NCBI GenBank assembly: GCA_014653725.1 | Contig: JACWEC010000004.1 | Location: 1-52,690, forward strand | Reading direction: 5' to 3' | Length of the DNA: 52,690 nt | From: Pelagibacterales bacterium SAG-MED32 | Lineage (GTDB): Bacteria > Pseudomonadota > Alphaproteobacteria > Pelagibacterales > AG-422-B15 | In this document: in pieces, positions 18,796 to 27,750 of the stretch | How positions within the stretch are numbered: the stretch's first letter is position 1 | How the letters are laid out: the number at the start of each line of letters is the position of its first letter | Notes under the pieces: generated by a model | What the model was told of the DNA's origin: nothing | Seen by the model: the letters and a program-made list of their open reading frames with translations, nothing else | The model's database searches: none | Program-made: the position numbers and the translations under genes

Positions 18796-20001
18796 TTAGA
18801 GATATTTTTTTAATTCATTTCTAGCAATTGAGAGTCTATGAACTTCATCTGGCCCATCTGCTAAACGTAGCGTTCTCATGCCGGCATAAGCTTGGGCTAA
18901 TCTTGGATCAGTAGTGACTCCTGCGCCTCCAAAGGCTTGAATCGCATCATCTATTATCTTAAGTGCCATATTCGGTGCTGCAACCTTAATCATAGCTATC
19001 TCATTTTTAGCAACTTTATTACCTACCTCATCCATCATTGATGCTGCTTTTAGGGTCAAAAGTCTTGTCATCTCTATATTAATTCGAGCATCAGCAATTC
19101 TCTCTTGCCACACAGAATGCCTAACTACCTCTTTTCCAAAAGCTTTACGGCTCATCAATCGTTTGCACATGGCCTCCAGCGCAACCTCCGCAAGTCCAAT
19201 TGTTCTCATACAATGATGAATTCGTCCTGGACCAAGTCTGCCTTGAGCGATTTCAAATCCTCTACCCTCTCCCAACAGCATATTTTCAGGTGGCACCTTT
19301 ACGTCCTTGAACTCTACCTCCGCATGCCCGTGTGGAGCATCGTCAAATCCAAAAACTGGCAAATGTCTTTTTATTTTAATACCTGGTGTATCCTTATCCA
19401 CTAAAATCATGGACTGTTGTTTATGAATATTTTCATTCTCAGGATCAGTTTTGCCCATAAAAATGTAAAACTGGCATCTTGGATCCATTGCTCCCGACGT
19501 CCACCATTTTGTCCCATTTAAGACATATTGATTACCCTCTTTTTTTATCTCACTTTCAATATTAGTTGCATCTGAAGATGCAACGGCTGGTTCTGTCATT
19601 GCAAATGCAGATCGAATTTCGCCATTAAGAAGTGGTTTAAGATATTTATCTTTCTGTTCATCAGTTCCGTATCTAACTAGAACCTCCATATTACCTGTAT
19701 CAGGCGCAGAGCAGTTAAATACTTCTGCAGACCACATAGCTCTTCCCATTATTTCGCACATGGGAGCATATTCAGCATTTGAAAGTCCATGCCCTAAATC
19801 GCTGTCTGGTAAAAACAAATTCCAGAGATCCTCTTTTTTTGCTTCTTTTTTTAAATCTTCAACTATAGGGACAACCTGCCAACGATCATTTCCAAAGTCT
19901 TCAATTTGCTTATGGTATGTATCATTATTTGGATACACGTTTTTTTCCATAAATGTGTTTAGTCGATCTGTTGTTTGCTGTGCCTTAGCTGAAATTGTCA
20001 T
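18796..20001 (-). CDS. acyl-CoA dehydrogenase, ACAD10/11 type
   Basis: A 401-residue FAD flavoenzyme. [18 protein letters not shown] (about residue 97), [16 protein letters not shown] (about 132), [11 protein letters not shown] and [12 protein letters not shown] (about 250) follow the ACAD11 pattern, and the C-terminus has the QAFGGAGVT and [10 protein letters not shown] segments. In that family the dehydrogenase acts on 4-phosphoacyl-CoA made by an APH-like kinase, eliminating phosphate. Such a kinase is encoded nearby at 16326. Ordinary fatty acyl-CoA dehydrogenation is the alternative. It overlaps tadA by 4 bp. Confidence 0.88.
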   Translation of the reverse strand: MTISAKAQQTTDRLNTFMEKNVYPNNDTYHKQIEDFGNDRWQVVPIVEDLKKEAKKEDLWNLFLPDSDLGHGLSNAEYAPMCEIMGRAMWSAEVFNCSAPDTGNMEVLVRYGTDEQKDKYLKPLLNGEIRSAFAMTEPAVASSDATNIESEIKKEGNQYVLNGTKWWTSGAMDPRCQFYIFMGKTDPENENIHKQQSMILVDKDTPGIKIKRHLPVFGFDDAPHGHAEVEFKDVKVPPENMLLGEGRGFEIAQGRLGPGRIHHCMRTIGLAEVALEAMCKRLMSRKAFGKEVVRHSVWQERIADARINIEMTRLLTLKAASMMDEVGNKVAKNEIAMIKVAAPNMALKIIDDAIQAFGGAGVTTDPRLAQAYAGMRTLRLADGPDEVHRLSIARNELKKYL

Positions 20002-20450
20002 GGTCTTTTACCCTTAAAAAAATCGTTTATTAAATTCTCACATTGAATTTTTGAAATACTATCATAAATTTCTGGCACATGATTGCAATTTTTTGTTTGA
20101 AAAAAATTAAATCCGCCGTTGATAGAACCAAAATTCATATCATCTGCTCCATAATATAGTCTTTTTAACTTAGATTTCGATATTGCGGCGGCACACATCA
20201 TACAAGGCTCTAAAGTAACATAAATACTACAATCGATTAAACGCTCAGATTTTAAGGAAGCGCATGCTTGCCTTATGGCGTTAATCTCAGCATGAGCAGT
20301 GGGATCGTTATCCGCTATAACTTTATTATATGATTGGGAGAGAATCTTATTATCTTGATCCACGATCACACAACCGACTGGTACCTCTCCCAAATCTAGT
20401 CCTTTAAAAGCATTTATTATTGCCTGTTCCATAAATGTATTTTGTGTCAT
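19998..20450 (-). CDS. tadA: tRNA adenosine(34) deaminase
   Basis: A 150-residue zinc deaminase that converts A34 to inosine in tRNA-Arg(ACG). The active site is complete: [11 protein letters not shown] (zinc His and catalytic Glu, about residue 53) and [11 protein letters not shown] (two zinc Cys, about residue 81). Length is normal. It is the first gene of a minus-strand pair with the acyl-CoA dehydrogenase (4-bp ATGA overlap) and is divergent from the pseudouridine synthase gene. Confidence 0.93.
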   Translation of the reverse strand: MTQNTFMEQAIINAFKGLDLGEVPVGCVIVDQDNKILSQSYNKVIADNDPTAHAEINAIRQACASLKSERLIDCSIYVTLEPCMMCAAAISKSKLKRLYYGADDMNFGSINGGFNFFQTKNCNHVPEIYDSISKIQCENLINDFFKGKRP

Positions 20451-20499
20451 AAATATTTAATAGTAACCTTAATATTGCTCAAAAAACTAAACAATAATA

Positions 20500-21201
20500 A
20501 TGGAAAGAATAAATAAAGTTCTCGCAAGATCAACTGATTTTTCTCGAAGAGAGATTGATAAATTCATTATGGAAGGTCGTATTAAAGTAGATGGGAAATT
20601 ACTGACTACACAAGGTATAAAAGTTTCTTCAAGTAATAAAATTAGTATTGATGAAACTATAATTAAAATTAAGAAAAGTACTGAACTAAATTCACTTTAT
20701 ATTTTTCATAAACCTAGAGGATGCTTAGTTACTAAGTCTGATGATAAAAATAGAAAAACTGTTTATGATTTTTTAGGACCTAAACAAAAAAATTTATTAT
20801 CAATTGGAAGATTAGATTATAACACAGAGGGTTTATTACTATTTACAGATAACGGAGAATTTAAAAGAAAAATGGAATTACCCAAAAATAATTTTGAAAG
20901 AGTGTACAAGGTAAGAGTACAAGGATTCATTGATAAAAATTTCGTAGATAGATTATCAAAAGGACATAGAATAAAGCATATTAAGTATAAGCCTATAAAA
21001 GTAAGCCTCATTAGCAAAACTAAGACTTACTCTTGGATTAAAATGTCATTACTCGAGGGAAAGAACAGAGAAATAAGAAATATCTTCGAGTCATTAAATA
21101 TAACTGTTACTCGGCTCATCCGAATATCCTATGGAGCTTATAAATTAGGATCGTTAGAGAGAAGTAAATTAAAAAAAGTCAAAATATATGAGAATAATTA
21201 G
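20500..21201 (+). CDS. rRNA pseudouridine synthase, RsuA/RluB family
   Basis: A 233-residue enzyme with an N-terminal S4 RNA-binding domain (ERINKVLARSTDFSRREIDKFI) and a catalytic domain with SIGRLDYNTEGLLLFT (catalytic Asp, about residue 107) and LLEGKNREIRNIFE. It makes pseudouridine in rRNA; the RluB-type 23S target is more usual in this neighbourhood but RsuA or RluE cannot be excluded. Its 3' end overlaps rsmD by 14 bp, a common alphaproteobacterial pairing of ribosome-modification genes. Confidence 0.88.
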   Translation: MERINKVLARSTDFSRREIDKFIMEGRIKVDGKLLTTQGIKVSSSNKISIDETIIKIKKSTELNSLYIFHKPRGCLVTKSDDKNRKTVYDFLGPKQKNLLSIGRLDYNTEGLLLFTDNGEFKRKMELPKNNFERVYKVRVQGFIDKNFVDRLSKGHRIKHIKYKPIKVSLISKTKTYSWIKMSLLEGKNREIRNIFESLNITVTRLIRISYGAYKLGSLERSKLKKVKIYENN

Positions 21202-21757
21202 CGGGTCAAAAAAAGGACATTCTATTTTTAGTCATAAAGATAAAGATGTTCGACCATTGTCTGATAAAAATAGAGAAACAATATTTAATATTCTTACGCA
21301 TGGTAAAGAAATAATTAATACTGGATTTCAAATTGAAGAATCAAATGTTCTAGATTTATTTGCAGGAACAGGTTCATTTAGTTTTGAAGCTTTATCAAGA
21401 GGTGCAAACAGTGCAACAATGGTTGAAAACAATGATCAAATAATTAATCTAATTTATAAGAGCGCAAATAAATTAGGCTTGACTGATCAAATATCTGTTC
21501 TGAACGAAAATGCATGCTCATTTGAATCTATTTCAGATAAACCAAAGTTTAACCTGGTGTATATAGATCCCCCCTATAATAAAAACCTAGTTGCCAGATC
21601 TATAAAAAATATCCTAAAGAAAAATCTTATAAACAAAAACTCTATACTGGTTATTGAAGAGGAAAGAAAATCAAAAGATATATTAATCCCAGAGCTTAAA
21701 ATAGAAAGAGTTAAAGAGTTGGGTATATCAAAATTTTCTTTCTATAAACTAATTTAA
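21188..21757 (+). CDS. rsmD: 16S rRNA m2G966 methyltransferase
   Basis: A 189-residue Rossmann-fold methyltransferase. It begins MRIISGSKKGH, has VRPLSDKNRETIFNIL, the SAM-binding DLFAGTGSFSFEALSRGA (about residue 56) and the catalytic YIDPPY (NPPY-type, about residue 129). It modifies G966 of 16S rRNA. It overlaps the preceding pseudouridine synthase by 14 bp and converges on pgi with a 9-bp overlap of the stops. Confidence 0.92.
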   Translation: MRIISGSKKGHSIFSHKDKDVRPLSDKNRETIFNILTHGKEIINTGFQIEESNVLDLFAGTGSFSFEALSRGANSATMVENNDQIINLIYKSANKLGLTDQISVLNENACSFESISDKPKFNLVYIDPPYNKNLVARSIKNILKKNLINKNSILVIEEERKSKDILIPELKIERVKELGISKFSFYKLI

Positions 21758-22771
21758 ATTAATTTTTTGAAGTTCGACGGCTTCCTGAATAAAAGGATCT
21801 ACATTAAGAAGCTTTGCTAAGAAAATAACTGTTAATATTTCGATACAAAAATAAAAACCCAGCTCCTTAACGTCATTTTCCTTAAATATTGAAATTCTTG
21901 GTTTAAGACCTTGTTTTATAAGTGTATCGTTCATTGCACTCATATGGTTAGAAAGTGTCATATTTATTAAATTCACCTTATCACTTTCCATACTCATGAT
22001 TTCAAAGAATACATTCTTAGGCCCGTCTAGAAATAATTGAAGAATACTATGCTGGTCTTTTGTCATCTCGGAAACAACTGGCATAAATCCTTTTCCATTT
22101 TTGCCTAGCGACTCAGCAAAAAGTTGCTTTTTCCAATTACCTACTTCTAGTAATTCATGTCCATAAATAAGATATGATGCGATATTTTTATTATTTTTCA
22201 TAGACTGATTTAACTGATCAGCCAAATCTTCGGCTAAACCTTTTTCTTCCATAGCTTCTCTGCCACCCTCAAGAAAATTTTTACACAAATCAGAATTAAA
22301 ATGAAACCCAGGAATAAGAGATGTATTACTGAATATAGAAAATCTTCCTCCTATATCTGGATCATGCTCAATAAGTTTCATTGAGTGCTGTAACGAAAAG
22401 TCGTGAAGTTGAGATTGTTTATCTTCAGTTAAAGAAAAAAAGTGATTTGAAATATTTATTTTATTTTTGCATTTGTCTATCAAGTACTCAAAAATAGATA
22501 ATGTTTCTGAAGTTTTGCCAGATTTAGAAATGAAAATAAATCCTGTTTTTTCTAAATTTAAAGTTACGAGTAATTTATCGATAATTTCGGAGTGTAAATG
22601 ATCAATATAAAATACTCGTGTTTCATTTAAAAAAGAATTAATAGCTTTTGAGCCTTGTGTTGATCCTCCAAAGCCAATAACGACAATACTTTCAAATTTT
22701 TGAGAAATAATTTCACGAGATAAAAGAAATTTTTTTTCAAGTTTTTCAAAATCTAAGAAAGGATAATTCAT
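21749..22771 (-). CDS. pgi: glucose-6-phosphate isomerase, short form
   Basis: A 340-residue glycolytic/gluconeogenic isomerase (glucose-6-phosphate to fructose-6-phosphate), about 200 residues shorter than the usual enzyme of about 550. The core is intact: VIGFGGSTQGSKAI (about 31), ISKSGKTSET (about 81), GGRFSIFS (about 140), QLFAESLGKNGKG with the catalytic Glu (about 218), KDQHS with the His and C-terminal QEAVELQK with the Lys. The missing sequence is peripheral, so it is a compact variant, not a fragment. It lies 2 bp after the transporter gene at 22774. Confidence 0.88.
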   Translation of the reverse strand: MNYPFLDFEKLEKKFLLSREIISQKFESIVVIGFGGSTQGSKAINSFLNETRVFYIDHLHSEIIDKLLVTLNLEKTGFIFISKSGKTSETLSIFEYLIDKCKNKINISNHFFSLTEDKQSQLHDFSLQHSMKLIEHDPDIGGRFSIFSNTSLIPGFHFNSDLCKNFLEGGREAMEEKGLAEDLADQLNQSMKNNKNIASYLIYGHELLEVGNWKKQLFAESLGKNGKGFMPVVSEMTKDQHSILQLFLDGPKNVFFEIMSMESDKVNLINMTLSNHMSAMNDTLIKQGLKPRISIFKENDVKELGFYFCIEILTVIFLAKLLNVDPFIQEAVELQKINLN

Positions 22772-22773
22772 CT

Positions 22774-23769
22774 TTATATTGGAGTTTCCTCTTCAATTAA
22801 AACTTCATCAATTTGTCTTTCAAACTCTCTTAGTCTCTTATAAACACTTGCGAGCTCAATTATTGTAGGCCATGCTTTTAGAAGATACTGCATTGATCCC
22901 TCTACTCGGCCAAATGCCCTTATTATCTGCTGCATAACACCAAGAGTAACAACACCTGCAACGATTGCGGGTGCTAAAAATACATATGCTGATAAAACGT
23001 TTGCCTGCAAAAATGCAACACGGCCAATGTCAAAGTAAAGGTATCTTATGTAGCTTAAAAAATGTATCTGCCTTACATCATCAAACAATTCCTCAAGAGT
23101 TTTTGGCCTTACAGTCTCATCATCCTCAGCAATTACTAACATTTTTCTATATGCAGCTTCCTGTTTTTGAAGATCATATTCAATTCCAACTAGTCTTAAA
23201 ATTAAACCAAGAATAATTAAAAATAACGTACCACCAATTGACCACACCAACGCCCCTACAACTAAACCATATTCCCATTCGCCAAAGAAAAATATTGGAA
23301 TTCCAATGCTGAGGCCAAATAAAATTGGCATAAATTCAACCAGTATCATTAATGCTTCAATCAAACTCGTTCCAAGAGACTCCATGATTCTTGAGAATTT
23401 AATTGTGTCTTCTTGAACTCTCTGTGAGGCCCCTTCAATTTTGCGGGCTTTGTCATAAACGGAATGATACCATTCTACCATTGCGGTTCTCCACCTGAAT
23501 AGAAAATGATTAGTAAAATAACTTACAAGAACTGCAACAGCCACATACATGCCAGCTAACGTTATAAATGATAAAAGACTTGCCCAATATTCCTCTATAG
23601 TAATTACGTTAGGAGCTGACAACGCCTCTTGTATCATGTCATAAAATTCACCAAACCATTCATTAATTTTTACGTCAATTTGTACCTGAATCCATAATGA
23701 CGATAAAATAATTGCTGAACCAATATATGCCCAGTAAAACCATTTTGGATCTCTAAAAAACTTAAACAT
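22774..23769 (-). CDS. SbmA/BacA-family inner-membrane transporter
   Basis: A 331-residue polytopic membrane protein without an ATPase domain. NEWFGEFYDMIQEALS, FLFRWRTAMVEWY, EGASQRVQEDTIKFSRIMESLG, AAYRKMLVIAEDD and LKAWPTIIELASVYKRLREFE align closely with E. coli SbmA. It lacks roughly the first transmembrane segments of the 400-residue SbmA/BacA proteins. The family takes up antimicrobial peptides, bleomycin-like compounds and B12-type molecules using the proton gradient, and BacA affects very-long-chain fatty acids in lipid A. Position between pgi and the BamF-like gene gives no further clue. Confidence 0.88.
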   Translation of the reverse strand: MFKFFRDPKWFYWAYIGSAIILSSLWIQVQIDVKINEWFGEFYDMIQEALSAPNVITIEEYWASLLSFITLAGMYVAVAVLVSYFTNHFLFRWRTAMVEWYHSVYDKARKIEGASQRVQEDTIKFSRIMESLGTSLIEALMILVEFMPILFGLSIGIPIFFFGEWEYGLVVGALVWSIGGTLFLIILGLILRLVGIEYDLQKQEAAYRKMLVIAEDDETVRPKTLEELFDDVRQIHFLSYIRYLYFDIGRVAFLQANVLSAYVFLAPAIVAGVVTLGVMQQIIRAFGRVEGSMQYLLKAWPTIIELASVYKRLREFERQIDEVLIEEETPI

Positions 23770-23780
23770 TTATAGAATAT

Positions 23781-24443
23781 TTAATTTGAATATGAGTTGA
23801 GTAAATCATCCACTCTGTTCAATAGATCATTTAAATCTTGGTCATCATTGTAAACTGTAGGATCGTCATAAACTTCTTCTTCAATAATCTCAGGCTTCAA
23901 CTGCTCTTCTTCTGGAAGCGATGTTATATCATCTATATTTGATAACTCATCTAGCAACTTTTCTTCAGTAAAATTTGTTTCTTGAGACTCATTATTTTGG
24001 GTTTGATCATCTTGAGCCATCTCTTCTGTATCATTTGTATTTTCAACATCAGTAGCCTGATCAGCTAAGTCGTCATTTACCAAAACATCTAGGGATTCAG
24101 TATCGTCATTTGTGTTTACTTCATTTGATACTTCTTCTTTTTCATCATTAACAAAATTACTGTCAATGAAATCTTCTAAAGATGAACTCTCAGTCTTTTC
24201 ACTAGTTGTTGCACTATTATCACTTGTTAGTATTTCTTCAATATCTTCTACCACTTCTTCATTTGGTAGCTCTTCAATTGCAGAGTCGTCATTTACAACT
24301 GGGGGTGATAACTCAAAGTCAGGGGGTATTTCTAATGCTTTTTGCTTAAGTGAAGTATAATCTCTTACTGTATTATTAGAACAAGAAATAAATATAAAAA
24401 AAACTATCAATAGAAAGTAATGACTGGTTATTTTATATTTCAT
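23781..24443 (-). CDS. acidic lipoprotein, DUF3035/BamF-like N-terminus
   Basis: A 220-residue predicted lipoprotein. A signal peptide ends in FFIFISC with the lipobox Cys at residue 21. Residues 30-48 (TSLKQKALEIPPDFELSPP) match the only conserved part of DUF3035/BamF lipoproteins, which sit after lspA in alphaproteobacteria and associate with the outer-membrane assembly machinery. The remaining 170 residues are low-complexity and strongly acidic (many Asp, Glu, Asn, Thr), probably disordered. It overlaps lspA by 11 bp. Family placement is moderate because the tail is unconstrained. Confidence 0.65.
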   Translation of the reverse strand: MKYKITSHYFLLIVFFIFISCSNNTVRDYTSLKQKALEIPPDFELSPPVVNDDSAIEELPNEEVVEDIEEILTSDNSATTSEKTESSSLEDFIDSNFVNDEKEEVSNEVNTNDDTESLDVLVNDDLADQATDVENTNDTEEMAQDDQTQNNESQETNFTEEKLLDELSNIDDITSLPEEEQLKPEIIEEEVYDDPTVYNDDQDLNDLLNRVDDLLNSYSN

Positions 24444-24936
24444 TTTTTTTCTTTTTATTTGAAAACAATTCCAAAATTATTATTAGGATACATCCAAGAG
24501 TTATATTTATATCAGCAATATTAAATACATACCAATGGAAATTATTATAATGCACGTCAATAAAATCTAATACTGCTTCATACTGATAACGATCAAAAAG
24601 ATTGCCTAATGCACCTCCGATTATTAAACTAAATCCATAATAATAAACTTTGCTATTAATGGTTAAGGCGTAAATGAACACCACAACAATAATTACAGCC
24701 ATTAAAATCATATAAATATTATTTACAGTCCTTATGTCATTTTGAAATAATCCAAAGGCGAAGCCTTTATTCCAAATTAAATATAAATTTACGTATTCAT
24801 TAATTGAGGTTAAAAACTGAGAACTTAAATTTTCAACATCGATGTTGTAAAGTTGTATAATTATATTTTTACTTATTTGATCTAAAGCGAAAAAAAATAA
24901 TATTAGTAAAAAAAATTTAGAAAGCCTATATACCAT
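24433..24936 (-). CDS. lspA: lipoprotein signal peptidase II
   Basis: A 167-residue inner-membrane aspartyl protease that cleaves prolipoprotein signal peptides. Four hydrophobic helices are seen. LDQISKNIII, NKGFAFGLFQND, IGGALGNLFDRYQYEAVLDFIDVH and FNIADINITLG contain the family motifs with both catalytic Asp residues. I use the ATG at 24936, which overlaps the ileS stop (TAATG); a TTG at 24969 would add 11 non-conserved residues. It is followed by a lipoprotein gene, which fits its job. Confidence 0.92.
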   Translation of the reverse strand: MVYRLSKFFLLILFFFALDQISKNIIIQLYNIDVENLSSQFLTSINEYVNLYLIWNKGFAFGLFQNDIRTVNNIYMILMAVIIVVVFIYALTINSKVYYYGFSLIIGGALGNLFDRYQYEAVLDFIDVHYNNFHWYVFNIADINITLGCILIIILELFSNKKKKNEI

Positions 24937-27746
24937 TATTGATTTATAACTTGCTCGCAACGTGAACAAATATCTTTTTCTAGATTAGGATAATATTTCC
25001 AACATCTCTCACACTTATTGCCATCAACTTTCTTAACTACAATACCTACATCTTTATCTGACTCAGAAATATATGAGCCTTCTGGTGGCTTTTCGTTTAA
25101 TATTGTTAATTCACTTATTATTGAAATATTTTCAAGTGTATCACTATCAATTTCTTTAATATTTTTTGTTGAAAAGAGTGTTACAGATGCTTCAAGACTT
25201 GAGCCAATGACTTTTTCTTTTCTCTTTACCTCAATTGCACCATTTATTACTTTACGCAACTGCTTATATAAATCCCATTTTTTTGTGAGCTCTTTATTAA
25301 TAACATTACTTTCTAAAACTGGAAAATCAACTTCATGGACACTTGATTCTTTTCCAAGTCTGCTTTGCCAAGCCTCTTCAGATGTAAAACATAAAATAGG
25401 TGCAAGTAAGGTAAGCAAATTATAGAATAGCTTATCTAATACTGTTCGAGTAGACATTCTAATGTGACTATTCTTAGATTCGCAGTAAAGAATATCCTTT
25501 TTAATATCAAAATAAAATGAGGATAAATCATTAGTACAAAAATTAAATATTGCAGAAAAAACTTTTTGATATTCAAATATTTTATAATTTTCTATTACTT
25601 CTTTTTTTAGCTCCTCTAACTGAGATAATATATATTGATCAAGCTCACTGAGTTCTGCATATGAAATTTTTTCATTATCATTAAATTCAGATAAGTTTCC
25701 AAGAATGAAACGTAATGTATTCCTCAGCCTTCTGTAGCTATCAACATTGCTCTTCATGATTTCAGGCCCTATCTTTAAATCCTCTGAATAATCGCTGCTT
25801 GCAACCCATAGTCTTAAAATATCTGCTCCAGATTTATTTATAATTTCATCAGGTGAAACTATATTAGCAGAAGACTTACTCATTTTTAGTCCATCTTCGT
25901 GAAGAACAAAACCATGCGTCAAGACCGACTCGTAAGGGGCAATCCCTCTGGTGCCACATGACTCCAAAAGTGAGGAGTGGAACCATCCTCTATGTTGATC
26001 AGTACCTTCTAAATAAAGAGAGGCAGGCCACATTTGATCTTCCTTTTCATCTAAAACAAAAGAATGGGTACAGCCAGAATCAAACCAAACATCAAGAATA
26101 TCATCAACTTTTTTATAGTCATTTGGATCGTACTTATCTCCCAACAATTCTTCTTTAGAGTATTTAAACCAAGCGTCTGATCCTTCTTCTCTATACAGAT
26201 CGATTATTTTTTGATTAATTTCTTTATCCATTAGAGGTTGTCCTGTTTCTATATGGTAAAATATAGATAGAGGAACACCCCAAGCTCTTTGCCTTGAAAC
26301 AACCCAATCGGGTCTATCTTCAATCATCGAATATATTCTATTCTTACCTTGTTTAGGGAACCAATTAACTTTATCTATTTCATTAAGTGCCGTTGACCTT
26401 AAGCCATTCTTTTCCATACTAATAAACCACTGGGGAGTATTTCTGAATATGACAGGAGCTTTAGATCTCCATGAATGAGGATAGCTGTGCCTCAGTGATC
26501 CTTTGCCTGCAAGGTTATTATGATTTTTAAGCTCAACGATCACTGCTACATTCGCATCTGCATCAGAGCCATCATCATTAAATACTTTTTTGCCTTTAAA
26601 AAGGGGAACATGGTCAAAATATTGACCATTCTCATCCACTGTTTCCGGAACTTCCACATTATTTGCAATGCCCAAATTATAATCATCTGCTCCGTGACCT
26701 GGGGCTATATGAACAAATCCACTTCCTTGTTCTAAAGTTACAAAATCAGCAGCAAATAATTTAACTTCAAAATCATACCCTGAATCTCTAAAAGGATGCC
26801 CACAAATTATTTGATCTAAGTCTTTGATTGCTCTAATTTTTGTGAGCTCTTTTACTTTGCACTGGGTTCTTACATTGTCTATCAATTCATCAGCGATAAT
26901 AATTTGATTTCCTTCATTTAGTAGACTGTTTTCTTCTAATCCATTAACAGAATAAATTGAATAACTTATATCTTTACTGAAAGCTATGGCTCGATTTGCT
27001 GGTATAGTCCATGGAGTTGTAGTCCAAATAATAACCGACGTATTTACATCATTATTTTCCATTGAAGAAATAACTGGAAATTTCACAAAAATTGTTATCG
27101 ATTTATGTTCTTTATATTCTATCTCAGCTTCAGCTAATGCGGTCTTTTCAACTGTTGACCACATAACTGGTTTAGAGCCACGATATAAACTCTCATTTTC
27201 CAAAAATTTGAAAAACTCCTTCACAATTGTAGACTCAGCTTCGTAAGACATTGTAGTGTAGGGATTGAACCAATCTCCAGTTACTCCAAGCCTAATAAAT
27301 TCCGATCTTTGAATATCAATCCACTTTTTAGCAAATTCCCTGCATTCTTTTCTAAACTGAATGATATCTACTTCGTCTTTATCTTTTCCTTTTTCTCGAT
27401 ATTGTTCTTCAATCTTCCACTCTATCGGGAGGCCATGACAATCCCAGCCAGGAATATATGAGCTATTGTGGCCAAGCATTTGCTGTGACCGAACAACAAA
27501 ATCTTTTAAAACTTTATTTAAAGCATGACCCATATGAAGATGGCCATTTGCATATGGTGGGCCATCATGAAGTACAAATTTCTTTCGGTCCTTCGAATTG
27601 TTTCTTAATTTATGGTAAAGATTATTTTTATCCCAATCCTCTAATATGCTTGGCTCTTGTTCAGGCAGACCCGCACGCATAGCAAAAGAAGTTTTAGGCA
27701 AAAACAAAGTTTCACTAAAATCTATTTTATCATCTTTAGCGGTCAT
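24936..27746 (-). CDS. ileS: isoleucyl-tRNA synthetase
   Basis: A 936-residue class I aminoacyl-tRNA synthetase. The HIGH-type motif is in PYANGHLHMGHALN (about residue 65-77) and KMSKSSAN at about 621-628. The C-terminus carries the zinc finger, CERCWKYYP and CSRCEQV. An editing domain lies between, with the TTTPWTIPANRAI segment (about 242). This is the bacterial type with the C-terminal zinc site. It sits between ribF (4 bp upstream) and lspA (TAATG overlap), the classic ribF-ileS-lspA order. Confidence 0.97.
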   Translation of the reverse strand: MTAKDDKIDFSETLFLPKTSFAMRAGLPEQEPSILEDWDKNNLYHKLRNNSKDRKKFVLHDGPPYANGHLHMGHALNKVLKDFVVRSQQMLGHNSSYIPGWDCHGLPIEWKIEEQYREKGKDKDEVDIIQFRKECREFAKKWIDIQRSEFIRLGVTGDWFNPYTTMSYEAESTIVKEFFKFLENESLYRGSKPVMWSTVEKTALAEAEIEYKEHKSITIFVKFPVISSMENNDVNTSVIIWTTTPWTIPANRAIAFSKDISYSIYSVNGLEENSLLNEGNQIIIADELIDNVRTQCKVKELTKIRAIKDLDQIICGHPFRDSGYDFEVKLFAADFVTLEQGSGFVHIAPGHGADDYNLGIANNVEVPETVDENGQYFDHVPLFKGKKVFNDDGSDADANVAVIVELKNHNNLAGKGSLRHSYPHSWRSKAPVIFRNTPQWFISMEKNGLRSTALNEIDKVNWFPKQGKNRIYSMIEDRPDWVVSRQRAWGVPLSIFYHIETGQPLMDKEINQKIIDLYREEGSDAWFKYSKEELLGDKYDPNDYKKVDDILDVWFDSGCTHSFVLDEKEDQMWPASLYLEGTDQHRGWFHSSLLESCGTRGIAPYESVLTHGFVLHEDGLKMSKSSANIVSPDEIINKSGADILRLWVASSDYSEDLKIGPEIMKSNVDSYRRLRNTLRFILGNLSEFNDNEKISYAELSELDQYILSQLEELKKEVIENYKIFEYQKVFSAIFNFCTNDLSSFYFDIKKDILYCESKNSHIRMSTRTVLDKLFYNLLTLLAPILCFTSEEAWQSRLGKESSVHEVDFPVLESNVINKELTKKWDLYKQLRKVINGAIEVKRKEKVIGSSLEASVTLFSTKNIKEIDSDTLENISIISELTILNEKPPEGSYISESDKDVGIVVKKVDGNKCERCWKYYPNLEKDICSRCEQVINQ

Positions 27747-27750
27747 TTTA

